Shown: positions 1-9,874 of the stretch, in pieces
Position numbering within the stretch: position 1 is the stretch's first letter
Layout: each line of letters starts with the position of its first letter
Assembly: GCA_024704765.1 (NCBI GenBank)
Contig: JAKMXF010000304.1
Coordinates: 273,909-337,908 of the forward strand
DNA length: 64,000 nucleotides
Direction of reading: 5' to 3'
Source of the DNA: Oopsacas minuta
Lineage: Eukaryota > Porifera > Hexactinellida > Lyssacinosida > Leucopsacidae
Position numbers and translations under genes: made by a program
The notes under the pieces: model-generated
Database searches by the model: none
What the model was told of the DNA's origin: nothing
What the model saw: the letters and a program-made list of their open reading frames with translations, nothing else

Positions 1-214
1 TCAGAGTAGATGTTCCATGTGTCCCTCTTTCATATTTATTACTTTTCCGAGGCGCATAGTAAAGTTTTGCATGACGGACTTCAATATGGGTTTTTTTATC
101 CCATGATAACGGTTCTTATGTTAGCTTTTAGTTCCACCAGTGTCTTAGGGTTTTTCGATAAAACGTGAGTGGTACAAAATATGCTCGGGTACATTTGTTT
201 TTTAGACCACCCTG
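1..214 (-). mobile_element. mariner-type element remnant: 5' terminal repeat joined to transposase C-terminus
   Basis: On the minus strand the stop codon lies at 1-3. The residues before it end in a pattern ...NMKEGHMEHLL, like the conserved GGHIE tail of mariner-type transposases. About 40 bp upstream of the recognisable tail (KTLVELKANIR-like) the sequence runs directly into CAGGGTGGTCTAAAAAAC, a typical mariner terminal repeat with a TA next to it at 215-216. The N-terminal and catalytic regions are therefore missing, which suggests an internally deleted copy. At least one stop codon or frameshift interrupts the tail. The rest of the element lies left of the window. Confidence 0.55.
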
Positions 215-1170
215 TATTATTAATATAACTGACAAAACGAAGCTGCAAACGCAATTGGTTGAGTGCTAAATGCAAGGGGTGTTGATATTCTGTGCATACA
301 AATGCGTAAGTTTTACCCAGCTGTCGGATGATGGGCGGGAACTTGCAAATCCACTACCGTACAAATAGTTTGTATTCAATCCTAGCTTGGGATGCCCACC
401 TTTTCCATGTGCTAACAATGGCGCATTCTATATCTAGCGTAGCGTACTAGCCAAACCTAGATCACGCAATAACAAATTTTGAAAACCTTCTATTTCCTTT
501 ACTCTATATATTGCACCCTCTACAATCAAATAATCTGAATCTTCTCGTTTTCTTCCAACACGTCACAATTGTGTATTCCTTCAAAACTTGGATATAATTA
601 AAATGATAATTCTAAGTTTGGTGCTAAATTTATCCTTACTTAATTGTGTAATTATGTGATAGATCTTCACAAGATGAAAACCTTTTTGTCACTTTGATTC
701 TGATGATATACTTGACACGGAACATACCTTGACATTGATGGTGAGGAGGAAAGATTATTGGTACTGCTGAATGTTCAAAGTCAGATGAGATAGAAGCAAC
801 CAAAATTATATATACTTCATGGTAACTAGTTTGTATAAGTACTGGGCTAGTGTTGTGCGTTTGTTCCCACTGACCAATCCTAAAGCAACAGATTGACCTC
901 CAATTACTCTCGCAAATAATTTCCAATTCTACTCACCCAGTACGAATGTCAAAGCTTCTAATGAAGTATTTTCTAAAATATAATATTACTTCATTTATAC
1001 TTTGTATTCCTTATACTTGCGCGGGAAGATACCAGGAATAATTTTACATATATAATAGTTCGTTTGCTGGGGTACTGGAGACCATTTACACGAGGAAAAC
1101 TAACAGCTCAGACCTTTGGTAGCTTTCGCCATTCAAGCATTGCTCTACCATAACTTGTAGAATATTTCAC
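215..1170. other. no recognisable gene
   Basis: AT-rich sequence with no convincing coding signal. A 96-codon minus-strand open frame (636-926) has no domain or motif I can recognise and starts and ends without context, so I treat it as chance. Confidence 0.5.
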
Positions 1171-2041
1171 TGGAGAATGTGGATTCTCTCAAGTATTGTC
1201 ATCATTTATACAAAATGATCCAATTGAACACAATTTTGGATAATATCGACAGATGTCAGGGTCAAACTATAATGTTTCTGTATGTCAAGTACTAGAAAGT
1301 GAAAGGGTACTAAACTATTCAATATTCCCAAGTTATATCATCGGAAAGATTATGACCGTAAAGATAGAGGCTCCTTATGGAATTTATCAGTACACTTCAA
1401 ATCACGAAACGATATTGATCTTGGTTGTAGAGCTAGTTATGGTGATAAGATGTATGTTAATCACTTTACATGTGTTCTCTCTTTTGAAGATTTTCCCCCG
1501 AATTCTGATACAAGCAAGCTCAAGCTTCCTCGAAGGGTATGCAGCTTTTTCTTTGATAAGGAAATCAACTACTAAAACTTCAGAATTGTGCCCAGAATGT
1601 TACTCTTTTACTAACTGAGGATAGGTCTATAGAAATAGAAAATCTAGATACTAATTTCTCGCTGATTCAACTCCTAGATCGTGGCGGACCTAAATGACCA
1701 TCTAAACAAGTTCTTAACTCAGTTTTACAATCTGGAAGGTATTTACAAAGATGGAATATTAGGCATTTCTCAAAGATTTTCTACTATCGGATTCAAGATC
1801 AATTTTAGTGCACCTAACTATTCTTAAACTTGATAGTGAGGAGTTTGAAGACTTGGATTATGAGTGTTTCGATTGCTGTACTGAAGGGAAAGCCTTATTC
1901 CATTCACTTTTGACAACAGTAACAAATTATTTACTTAACAATAAGCAAGAATCTAAATATTCCCACAACAAATTCCAAGAGATCAAAGGAAATATATCAA
2001 ATGATCTTGAAATAATTAAATGTATTCATCATTGTATTTAA
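1171..2041 (+). pseudogene. P-element-like (THAP9-type) transposase C-terminal remnant
   Basis: Across several frames the translation gives GFSQVLSSFIQNDPIEHNFG near 1178-1235, then YRQMSGSNYNVSVCQVLES near 1245-1310, and LIQLLDRGGPK near 1662-1697. DP-E--FG-YRQ-SG and LDRGGLKYPS-like strings are typical of the C-terminal half of P-element-like transposases found in many invertebrate genomes. The frame is broken by stops and shifts. Open stretches at 1253-1618 and 1808-2041 are pieces of it, or of its surroundings. No ends or target duplication were identified. Another P-element relative with an intact THAP start lies at 42712, but I see no proof that the two are the same family. Confidence 0.5.
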
Positions 2042-2215
2042 TCATTTCCTATTTTATACTTGTGCTTGTACTGTGAAGCAATTAAATACCCATACTGCTA
2101 TATTTATGATAATAATACTTATTAGGTATAGGAATAAGTATAAAGTAAGTAATTAAAAAGTCTTCTGGATCTTATCCCTGATCTAAAGTACGTAGTGGAA
2201 TGGCCTTATGTTTAG

Positions 2216-3112
2216 TAGTGGTTCTCAACCTTTTCTGGGCTTCCCCCATGATGTTTAATCTCCCTTTTGACGCCCCACCCTCTCTTCAAATAATTTGAAA
2301 TTTTGTTGTTTTAATTCAAATTCACTGTAATTAATGCAAACCTTGTAATTGCTTATTAGATGCTAATATATCAATATCTGGACTATAACTTGATGTTGAT
2401 ATCCTTAAATCTTCTCTGAAGTCAAGTTGCCTGCGGTGTTTTGACCTAAGAAAATTTCCTGAAGAAAACGTTTTCTCACAAAATATGTTAGAAATGGAAG
2501 CAAAAGCAATCTTTCAGCTGCTGTTTTGAAAAGATTTGGTGTTACCCCTTCACTAAAAACCAGAATTTAGTTTTGTTTGCACAAGAATATTTAGCTTTTG
2601 CCTCCTCATTTGCCTGTAAATATAATGACTCCTCTACTAGTATGTTGTCTAAGTCCATCATATCTTCCAGTGACATATCCATCGGGGTTAGCAGGTATTT
2701 AGAGATTGATGGAACGTCAGAGAAGGGATTGGATGCCATATTATTCATATTATTAGAATTCACATATCGATTACGTATTCACAATTGAAATCATAATATT
2801 TATTGTCATACAAAAGCAATGTATATTTGTCAGATGCATGCCATCTTTTCGAACCCTTATATTGTAGCGCTTACAAAGTATTAACAATAATTATATCTGA
2901 ATACTAACTTTATCGACGTATAATGCAAATGGGTTTGTAAAAGAGCGAGGAACTGAATGCAAAGATATAAAACAAGTAGCGATAGCGAGGAGCCTCCTCT
3001 GACTAAATTATTTACGCAGACCCCAGGTATAGATCACTCCAAATATGTATCCCCCCTCTTCGGTATTGCTCTCCCCCCAATGGGGGGATATTCCCCTGGT
3101 TGAGAAGCACTG
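2216..3112 (-). mobile_element. hAT-type deletion derivative with AGTGGTTCTCAACC ends
   Basis: The left end reads tagtggttctcaacc (2216-2230) and the right end ggttgagaagcactg (3098-3112), its imperfect inverse. CAGTGGTTCTCAACC is a common hAT terminal repeat. The ~0.9-kb interior keeps only the C-terminal part of a transposase on the minus strand, so it is a non-autonomous relic. I could not match an 8-bp target duplication at the two ends. Confidence 0.7.
2331..2763 (-). pseudogene. ZBED5/FAM200-like hAT transposase, C-terminal fragment
   Basis: Reading on the minus strand, the fragment contains MASNPFSDV, then KFWFLVKG, VTPNLFKTAAERLLLLPFLT, then RSKHRRQLDFREDLRIST and DIDILASNKQLQGLH before a stop at 2331-2333. 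The order (NPF, FW-LV---P-L---A---LLPF-T-, DLR--LS, I--L--NKQ) follows the hAT dimerisation end of ZBED5/FAM200-like proteins. Two frame changes are needed, near 2545 and near 2450, and the BED finger and most of the catalytic core are absent. It is not functional. Confidence 0.65.
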
Positions 3113-3368
3113 GGCTATGGTGTAGCTAGCAGTTGTTAGGGGTGCTGGCAACCCTAGTGCAACACTGAATTACTGGGGATGCTAACAACCTCTGTATTGC
3201 TGTGGTCGTTAGAAACGCTAACTATCTTTCAGTATATATTATGCAATATTCTCAACTGAGAGTAAAAGCTAGCAGGTATATGCCAATTCATATCCTAAAA
3301 TTGTTGTTACTGATATGATATATTGTTCAATGATGGGACTGAATGTAGCAGCGACCTATCGTCTACAG

Positions 3369-4451
3369 CAGACTTGTCCAACCTACGACCCGCCAACATG
3401 CTCGGCAACTGTTACCAGTTGGTGGTGATATTTAATTGTATGAAACCTATTTGAGCGAACTCAATTAAGAGAAACCCAATATTCGAAACCAAATTAAATG
3501 AAAGCATTTTCAGAAAAGTGTGATTTCAATAACTTAAAATCCTTAAATAACTTCGTAATTTAGTTTTGATCGAGTAATTATCTGTCACATAACTGGGTTT
3601 CTATCAACTGGAACAGCTCATATAAAATCCAAATAATAAACCACTTAAACAATACTAAAATAACTGCAAAACAAATATGTTAACTCCCGTGATTAAAGCA
3701 AAGAAAAGGAAAATTGATAGTTAATGTCGAGTTTTCAAATCCTCATGGACATTAGATTTTTTCATTGTAGAACACAACGAATGCTTATTGTGCTTGATAT
3801 GTCAGGAGAAGATAGCTGTATTCAAAGAGCATAATATCAAATGACCTGACTCTACTAAACATGCAGATACATTTGACACGCTTACAGGTCAGGTGATCCG
3901 TTTGGAACTGATGCCACTAATGCTCCTGAAATGTTCCAACTGGAACTAATTGAAATACAAAATAACTCGGAGAGAAAGAGAGCTTTTGCAGGGCATGACC
4001 TTCTGACATTTCATGGTCAAAATGTTACATCGGATCAATTTCCTAATTTATCGCCACACTCCCTTCGGTTCCTTTCCTTTTTTGGCAGTACGTATTGCTG
4101 TGAACAGCTTTCTCAATGATGAAAAATATTAAAAGCAAGTCTAGTTCACTCCTGACAGACACGCATCTATCAAGAATATCACGGATTGCGACATCAAGCG
4201 TACGAGCAGATATTGACCCTTTGTGTGAACAAACACAAAGTCAGATATCCCATTAGATATGTTCTTTATCATTAAAGTTTACTATAATTTAATAAAACAT
4301 GTAGTGATTTTTCAATTCTGAAATAATCCGTGTTAACGCCATCCCCAAATAAATAACATCATGCTACCTTAATATATCTAACGTCGTGCGGCCCTCAAGT
4401 AGTTAAAGAAGCCTTTATTCGGCCCGCGAACAAAAAGATTGGACAAACTTG
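3369..4451 (+). mobile_element. hAT deletion derivative with perfect 8-bp target duplication
   Basis: The element starts CAGACTTGTCCAAcc and ends ...ttGGACAAACTTG, an imperfect terminal inverted repeat of about 13 bp, with matching subterminal gacccgcc/ggcccgcg blocks. It is flanked on both sides by exactly GTCTACAG (3361-3368 and 4452-4459), the 8-bp duplication expected of hAT insertion. The perfect duplication suggests a fairly recent insertion. At 1083 bp it is much shorter than an autonomous hAT, because the middle of the transposase gene is gone. Confidence 0.9.
3677..4256 (+). pseudogene. GTF2IRD2-like hAT transposase reduced to BED-type finger plus dimerisation tail
   Basis: After ATG at 3677, basic residues (KAKKRKIDS) are followed by a BED-like finger: WTLDFFIVEHN, LLCLICQEKIAVFKEHNIK and STKHADTF, giving the C-x2-C ... 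H-x4-H pattern. The reading then jumps to the C-terminal hAT region: MFQLELIEIQNNSE, SLRFLSFFGSTYCCEQL, KIKSKSR-like and HLSRILRIATSSV, ending at TAG 4254-4256. The RNase-H-like catalytic core between them has been deleted. There are in-frame stops (for example after KIDS) and small shifts, so no intact protein is made today. A related fuller copy lies at 49164-50983. Confidence 0.8.
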
Positions 4452-4519
4452 GTCTACAGTAACCATAAATGCATCTTTAGTCTCCCTTGATAAGCGTCCT
4501 AATACCCAGATCCCAAAGA

Positions 4520-5858
4520 GCTTACTACCGTAGTGGTATTTTCTCTTCTCAAATTTCACTTCTCGGACAGGGCTACGACAATGCAGCAAATATGTCTGGC
4601 AAATATATTGGTACTCAAAAGCATATAATTACCGTCAGTCCTTTATGCTTATACTCTCCTTGTGGCTGCCATTCATTAAACCTGCTTAGAGCGGATTCTG
4701 CTGAAAGCTGCACCGAAGCTGTCACCTATTTTGGCATGGTTCAAACAGTCTACAAACTTTCTCTAGTAGTCCTCACCGATGACACATACTACAACTCCAC
4801 ATTGCATGCTGTCTTCATGGCTTGTCCGGAACAAGATGGATGGATCGTGCTGCTAGTGTACGGCCATTCGCAGCTCATCTATCTGGCCTAAAAGTGGCAC
4901 TACAACAGTTCCTATCTCTGAAATTACTCCGGAGACAACCACCGATGTAAATGGAGTCATAAAGTACGTGTCATCGTTCAGCTGCGTTGTAATGTCTTCC
5001 ATATGGTCAAAAGTCCTAGTGGCAATTGACCAAAGAAATCAAATCCTCCAAGCAAGAAAAGCAACAATTGATGTTGAAGTGTCCAACTTAAAGAGTCTAC
5101 TTAAAGACTCAAAAGAGCTGCGGGAGAAATGGTCTTTGATTTTAAGTGAATGTACTTTGGTGGCCAGTGCTGCGATCATTCCGGCCGAATTTCTAACCAA
5201 GCGTAAAGAAAGCGAAGAGCTTTTTTACAACGAACCACAAGATGAGAAAATGGCGGAATCAACTGCAAATGATCAGAGTGCTGAGAGCGAGGAGGAACTT
5301 GCATTCATGCAAAATGTAATTTACGTGATTGTGGATTCTGTTATAACAGGTCTAACAAAACGCTACGATTCCGCAAATAGCATCAACGATCTCTATAGCT
5401 TTCTTTGGCGATATTTGAATTAATCGGAAGACCAAATTATTTAGGGCTGTGAAGTCTTTGGAAAGAAGTATTCTGATGTTATTTCTCAACACGATTTGAG
5501 AGAGGAGGTGATTCATCTTAAAGCCATCCATATTGCTAATTTTGGAAATGAATCTTTGTGTCCTCTAAATCTTTTGAACACTATTAGAAAATTTAAGTTA
5601 GATGAAATATTTTGCAATATCTGTACTGCATTGAGGATGTTCTGCACATTGCCTGTTACCGTTGCTTCCGCCGAACGTTCGTTTAGTAAGTTGAAACTCA
5701 TCAGGACCTTTCTGAGAAGCACTATGAGTCAGGGATGACTGAACGATCTCGCAATATTGAGCATCGAGGCTGAACTTGCAAAGCGTATTGACTTTCAAGA
5801 CATAATCAATGATTCTGCTATGAGGAAGGCACGCAAAGCTTTCTGTAAATTACACTGA
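4520..5858 (+). pseudogene. ZMYM1-like hAT transposase (DUF4371 type), C-terminal two thirds
   Basis: The reading starts at a GQGYDNAANMSGKYIG motif (4567), followed by SPCGCHSLNL, TYFGMVQTVY, then VINGVIKYVSSFSC-like and the DQRNQILQARKATIDVE stretch (about 5017-5080). The hAT dimerisation region follows: FCTLPVTVASAERSFSKLKL, then RTFLRSTMSQ and LAILSIEAELAKRI, with TGA at 5856-5858. Frame breaks occur near 4890, 5423-5500 and 5737 (a TGA inside MSQG*). The N-terminal TTF-type zinc finger is not visible. A GC-rich block at 6106-6142 (cagaggggcccgctc...gacgcccctga) is probably the 3' end of this element. Confidence 0.8.
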
Positions 5859-6105
5859 CCGTGAATTTGTGTATTTTTCCGTTTGTAACTACAATAACCC
5901 TTGAAGTACTAGCTTTGTAGTATTAGTTTTTTCATTTATACTACTTAACATCATAAACTCCATAGCTATATAGCAATAGGCTATTTGAAATTCATAAAAT
6001 ATAAGAGTAAATAGGATTGTATTTATTTAAATTTTTTAATATATATATAATACGAATGCAATAGTTTGCGTTTTTTTATTCACTTCACGATAACGGAACA
6101 AAATA

Positions 6106-6142
6106 TCAGAGGGGCCCGCTCGCGCTCTCGACGCCCCTGATC
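6106..6142. repeat. probable 3' terminal region of the ZMYM1-like hAT
   Basis: GC-rich tract in otherwise AT-rich sequence, 250 bp downstream of the hAT stop codon. Read in reverse it begins TCAGGGGCGTCGAGAGCGCG, like the CAGGGGCGTC-type ends of ZMYM1-like hAT elements. No matching left end was found, so the boundary is tentative. Confidence 0.4.
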
Positions 6143-6948
6143 GGAACAACATTAATTTTGGAACTTGAAATGCGAAATTTGGAATCAGCCCACTCGATTT
6201 CTCTAGTATAATCTTATAAACAAAGTTGCTGGGACTATTTACAATGCTTTTACATTATATACATAAACAACACACACACATCCAGATTACTAGACAATAT
6301 CATATTTGGAATCAGCATACTCAAATATGCTAATGTAGTAATTGTTTACTCCACATATACCACCAACAGAAGGTTAGGTTATTCACTAAATCGATCTAAT
6401 TATAAAAATGCAGAATGTATACTTAAAAGGCGATAAATTAGACTATCCGTGTCAACTCAAGTTTTCTTAGAACTAAACGTGTGCAAAATGTAATCACTTC
6501 ATGGTTTGGCCAAATGCAAACTAAACATGGAAATATTACTTCATCATGAATGTAAAGAAATATCAAAATTTCTAGAATTTTGATATATTTAGAATTCATA
6601 ATACTAGAGGGATAAATTGACCAGATTACTAATTACAAGTCACTTAGAAGCTCGAGGATTATCCCACAAGGCCATTAAATGGAATTTCGATAGAAAATGG
6701 ATAATAAAAATTTAATATTTATGCAAAGAATACCTCAAGATACGTAGGCCGACCCAGTCGCATAGCAACCAAAAGCATCAAGAAATTATGTTGTAGAATT
6801 ATAGAGCTGCCTTGAGCTACTAAGCTGTCGCGAAGCGATCTGGTGTGGGTATACCGATTTCGAGCTAATGAAAATGTCAATACGTGCATACAATCAAGGA
6901 GATATTAATTAAGTAGATAGACATCCCAAGTTAGCGCAAATAACACCT
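6143..6948. other. no recognisable gene
   Basis: AT-rich sequence without a plausible coding frame. It forms the left flank of the RAG1-like transposon. The stretch tcgcatagcaacc (about 6759-6771) loosely recurs inverted near 13590 (ctaggtcgctatgcgac), possibly a fragment of a dispersed repeat. Confidence 0.4.
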
Positions 6949-6990
6949 CACAGTGTGGCAAAAAGGCGAAAATGAGGGATTAGCCAAATT
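6949..6990 (+). repeat. left terminal signal of RAG1-like transposon: heptamer, 23-bp spacer, 12-mer
   Basis: CACAGTG at 6949-6955, TGGC extending the identity to 11 bp, and ATTAGCCAAATT at 6979-6990. The distance between heptamer and 12-mer is 23 bp. The 3' end of the transposase gene lies inward of this end. Confidence 0.85.
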
Positions 6991-7131
6991 GTAACTTCAA
7001 ATCGATAATATTTGTATTATACTTATATATGAAATCGACCCCGTACATTTCACTGGACAAGTCAAATTTTTAATTAACCCACTCAAAATATGTGAGGATG
7101 ACGTCATCACTAAAATCACTAATTCATAATT

Positions 7132-9263
7132 TTAATAGATTATCAGGGATTTATAAAGGGTATCCTGTTCAGATGTTTCAAGCATGCTATCTTCGTTTGA
7201 TTTAGCCTTTCTAATACTTTTGTGACGATTTAAAACCAATACAGGGTCACTGTAGCACAAAAGTCTGACTAAAATATCACGAAAGTTGTCAGAAAAGGAT
7301 GTTTTTCTTGTTAAATTTTCTCTATACCTTCTGACATACTTATTGCAAGCCTCTAAACACTCTTCAGAAAGGTTTTGTAGTCCATAACCATGATTATAGC
7401 AATAAATTATTTGAAAACAATGAGCAAGCAGTTTATGAAGAAAGGGAGAGATGCTTACCCAAGGAAAGTGATTCAAAACAATTTCATACGTTTCCTTGCA
7501 AAGATTTTCAAGACCATGACAATTAATGTGGTCTTTGCTGTTAACTATCCTCAAAATCACCGAGAGGTTGTTTTGAATCATTTTAAGGGTTGGTTTATCA
7601 ACTGGGTTAATAGTGGAGGTAGCGCATCTGAAGAAATCTCTTTTATCTCGAAAACAGTCTCGTGCAACATTGCCAGTTGTTGAAGTCCCCCCTTGACTAG
7701 AAGGAATATCGATTTTGATACTACATTTGGCTTCTATAATTGATCTTATTCGTTTCAAAGAATCCTGTACTTTTGTGCATGTAGGTGACCACTTTTTACA
7801 ACCTGCGTCTAAGTGATATATGAGTAACATATATCACCTAAAGACACAGAGATACGCATGCAATGGAGAAGCTGCTAAGATGTTTATTTCGGAAGTAGGG
7901 TGGTGGGTAATGCCACAGCGTTTTTTGGAAGGTAGGGCAAATATTTCGTCCTCATTAATATCGTCAAATAGTTGATTAGCATCAGCAATGTATCTATTAA
8001 TTGGAAAACCTGATCTGGCCGACTCTAAACTATTGATTTCCTTTCCTGTGGCCGTGCAAAGATGACATGATGCACCACCCGCTCCATCTAATAGACCTGC
8101 CATTTTGGTATCAAATATAGATCGAATAATTTCTACTTTTATGTGACGATTTTCAACTGCAATTCCTTGTTCTACAATTAATTTAGTTGCGGGATTTATG
8201 AGTGTATCCATAATAAATTTAACGTTTTCGTGATTTTCCTTCAACGCAATTAAGCAGACTGCTCTGAATGAAAAAGGTGAATTGGGGGAAGTATTGACGT
8301 ATAATGAGAAACCTGTGTTATCTGTTATACTGAGAACTTTAAATCCGAATAGAATAATACTGTGTGTACCTAAACCTAGATTTGAGTTCACTTGGTTGTA
8401 AGAATTGTGTGAGCCTGATCCATCTAGACCGTCTGCAATTCGAACTGACAAAGGATATTGTGAGTTGTTTACAATGGAATCGAAGCTTAGAAGATGTCAC
8501 TGAATGGTTAGTTCGAGTATTTCGAAATAAGAAACTGATACACCAATAGAGTTACCTTCGGGGTTAGTGACAAATAAAACACTTCGTGAAAGAGAAATTT
8601 CTTGACGGTATTGCGATATTAATTATAGGATGGAAATACGATGTCTTGTTTCAGTAATTTCTTCAACTGTGTGTATTGAATGTTCCAATTTCGAGAAGAT
8701 CTATTATATAACTTGACATAGGTATCTAAACTTACTTTACATTTCCGTAACGTGCCTGTTGCGATTATTTCTTTGCATATACTGGAAGTTTCTCGATCAT
8801 ATTCCTGGATAGAAATTAATTCCAGAGCTAAAGCAGCAACTTTCTTCTCGTCAACCTGCTCCCTTTGGGCAACGAACTGAATATGCTTTAGCAAAACGTT
8901 CAAACGGTTTCGAGCAGCTTTCATTGTGAGTTTGAATAATGGTTTTCTGATCTCTGTTAGATTCTCTTCAATAAATGAGTGCTGCTCAGGGATAGAATCG
9001 ACTGTGTCAATCGACATTTGTGATCCAGAGTTACAAGTAGTGACTGAATAAAACTCCATACCCTCCCAAACATTTAAGTTGTAAATCTTCTGGTAATGAT
9101 CTCTGGATTTTCGAAGATTTCTTAATTTCCAACGAATAGTTTCAAACAGATCATCTGACAAGGAATGAACTTCAATTATCTGACGAGCTGCACCAGAACA
9201 ATTCCAACCATGTGATTTATAAATATCGTATGCTTCTTTTTGTGTAATAAATGTTTAATCCAT
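7132..9263 (-). pseudogene. RAG1-like / Transib superfamily transposase, nearly full length, disabled
   Basis: Codons from ATG 9263 to the TAA at 7132 would give about 710 residues. N-terminal part: EAYDIYKSHGW, SDDLFETIRWKLRNLR, then a helical stretch with FKLTMKAARNRLN. The core resembles RAG1: LDGSGSH (8415-8436; position of the first catalytic Asp, RAG1 CDGMGDV), NPNSP-like NTSPNSPF, a C-x2-C finger ASCHLC (RAG1 YICTLC), SPLHAYLCVFR, TGNVARDCF, FLHKLLAH (RAG1 FHKTLAH), and SEECLEACNKYVRRYRENLT followed by RLLCYSDP, the catalytic Glu region shared with RAG1 and Transib. Lesions: TAA as codon 3 (9255-9257), a frameshift near 8605, TGA at 8497-8499, and TGA at 7834-7836 where Trp is expected. 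The second catalytic Asp cannot be assigned with confidence in INILAASPLH. Confidence 0.85.
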
Positions 9264-9841
9264 TGAACTGGTGGAAGGAAGTAATGTCTAGTAAGTATCA
9301 ATAATGGGATAAATAACACAAGTTTGAAATTGAGCCGATCCCAGGGAAATTTGGATTGAAATTCGAAATGGGTGGAGAATGGGGCGCTAAAAATTGTATT
9401 AAATTAAGGGTAGTACAGTACTTTAACATTGTTAAAAATATAGAGGCCCCATATTGTACCCATTTAAAAATCTACCTCTGAGTATGCCGAAATACATCCC
9501 GAAATTTGGTAATTTTCGGGGTTTCGAAAAAGAGTTCTCTCAAAAATTTCTATTAAGTTTGGGAAATATTAATGTTCAAAGTTATGATAGTGAATACTTA
9601 TAAATGAATCACGAATTGAATTACTTGCAAGTAGGCATTTGATTGCATCTACTGCTAGAATTTATGATAACGTAATTATAGTTCGGAAAATGTTTTGAAA
9701 CCTTATAAAATTACGTCATTAGACAATGAGAATTTAAATTCACAAATAGAAGCTGAACCACAGTAAACACAATATAGTTGTATTCTCGACAGACTATTGA
9801 ACAATATTAGAACAATTATAGATAGTTATGAGACCACAAAA

Positions 9842-9874
9842 AATTTGGCTAATTCTAGATGATGCCACACTGTG
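9842..9874 (-). repeat. right terminal signal of RAG1-like transposon: heptamer, 14-bp spacer, 12-mer
   Basis: Read inward from the right end: CACAGTG (9874-9868), TGGC, then ATTAGCCAAATT (9853-9842). The spacer between heptamer and 12-mer is 14 bp, 9 bp shorter than at the left end, so the two ends are asymmetric. Confidence 0.85.

Larger units (their letters stand above)
6949..9874 (-). mobile_element. RAG1/Transib-like transposon with CACAGTG ends
   Basis: A 2926-bp element. Both ends begin CACAGTGTGGC (6949-6959, and inverted at 9864-9874), followed at different distances by ATTAGCCAAATT. CACAGTG is identical to the consensus heptamer of V(D)J recombination signals and close to the CACAATG start of Transib elements. 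The base pairs CACCT abut the left end (6944-6948), and CACCT recurs at 9876-9880 on the right after one extra G. This fits the 5-bp GC-rich target duplication of the superfamily with one base changed or added. It encodes a RAG1-like transposase on the minus strand; about 0.6 kb of non-coding sequence lies upstream of it and about 0.18 kb downstream. No RAG2-like frame is visible inside. Confidence 0.88.

Noticed and set aside
636-926. 96-codon minus-strand open frame
   Set aside because: No motif, no flanking gene structure, and frames of this length are expected by chance among degenerate elements.
7390-7683. Plus-strand open frame antisense to the RAG1-like gene
   Set aside because: Shadow of the minus-strand transposase; no domain of its own.
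6949-9874. RAG2-like partner gene inside the RAG1-like element
   Set aside because: No second frame with kelch-like motifs in the 0.6 kb upstream or 0.18 kb downstream of the transposase; Transib-type elements lack it too.
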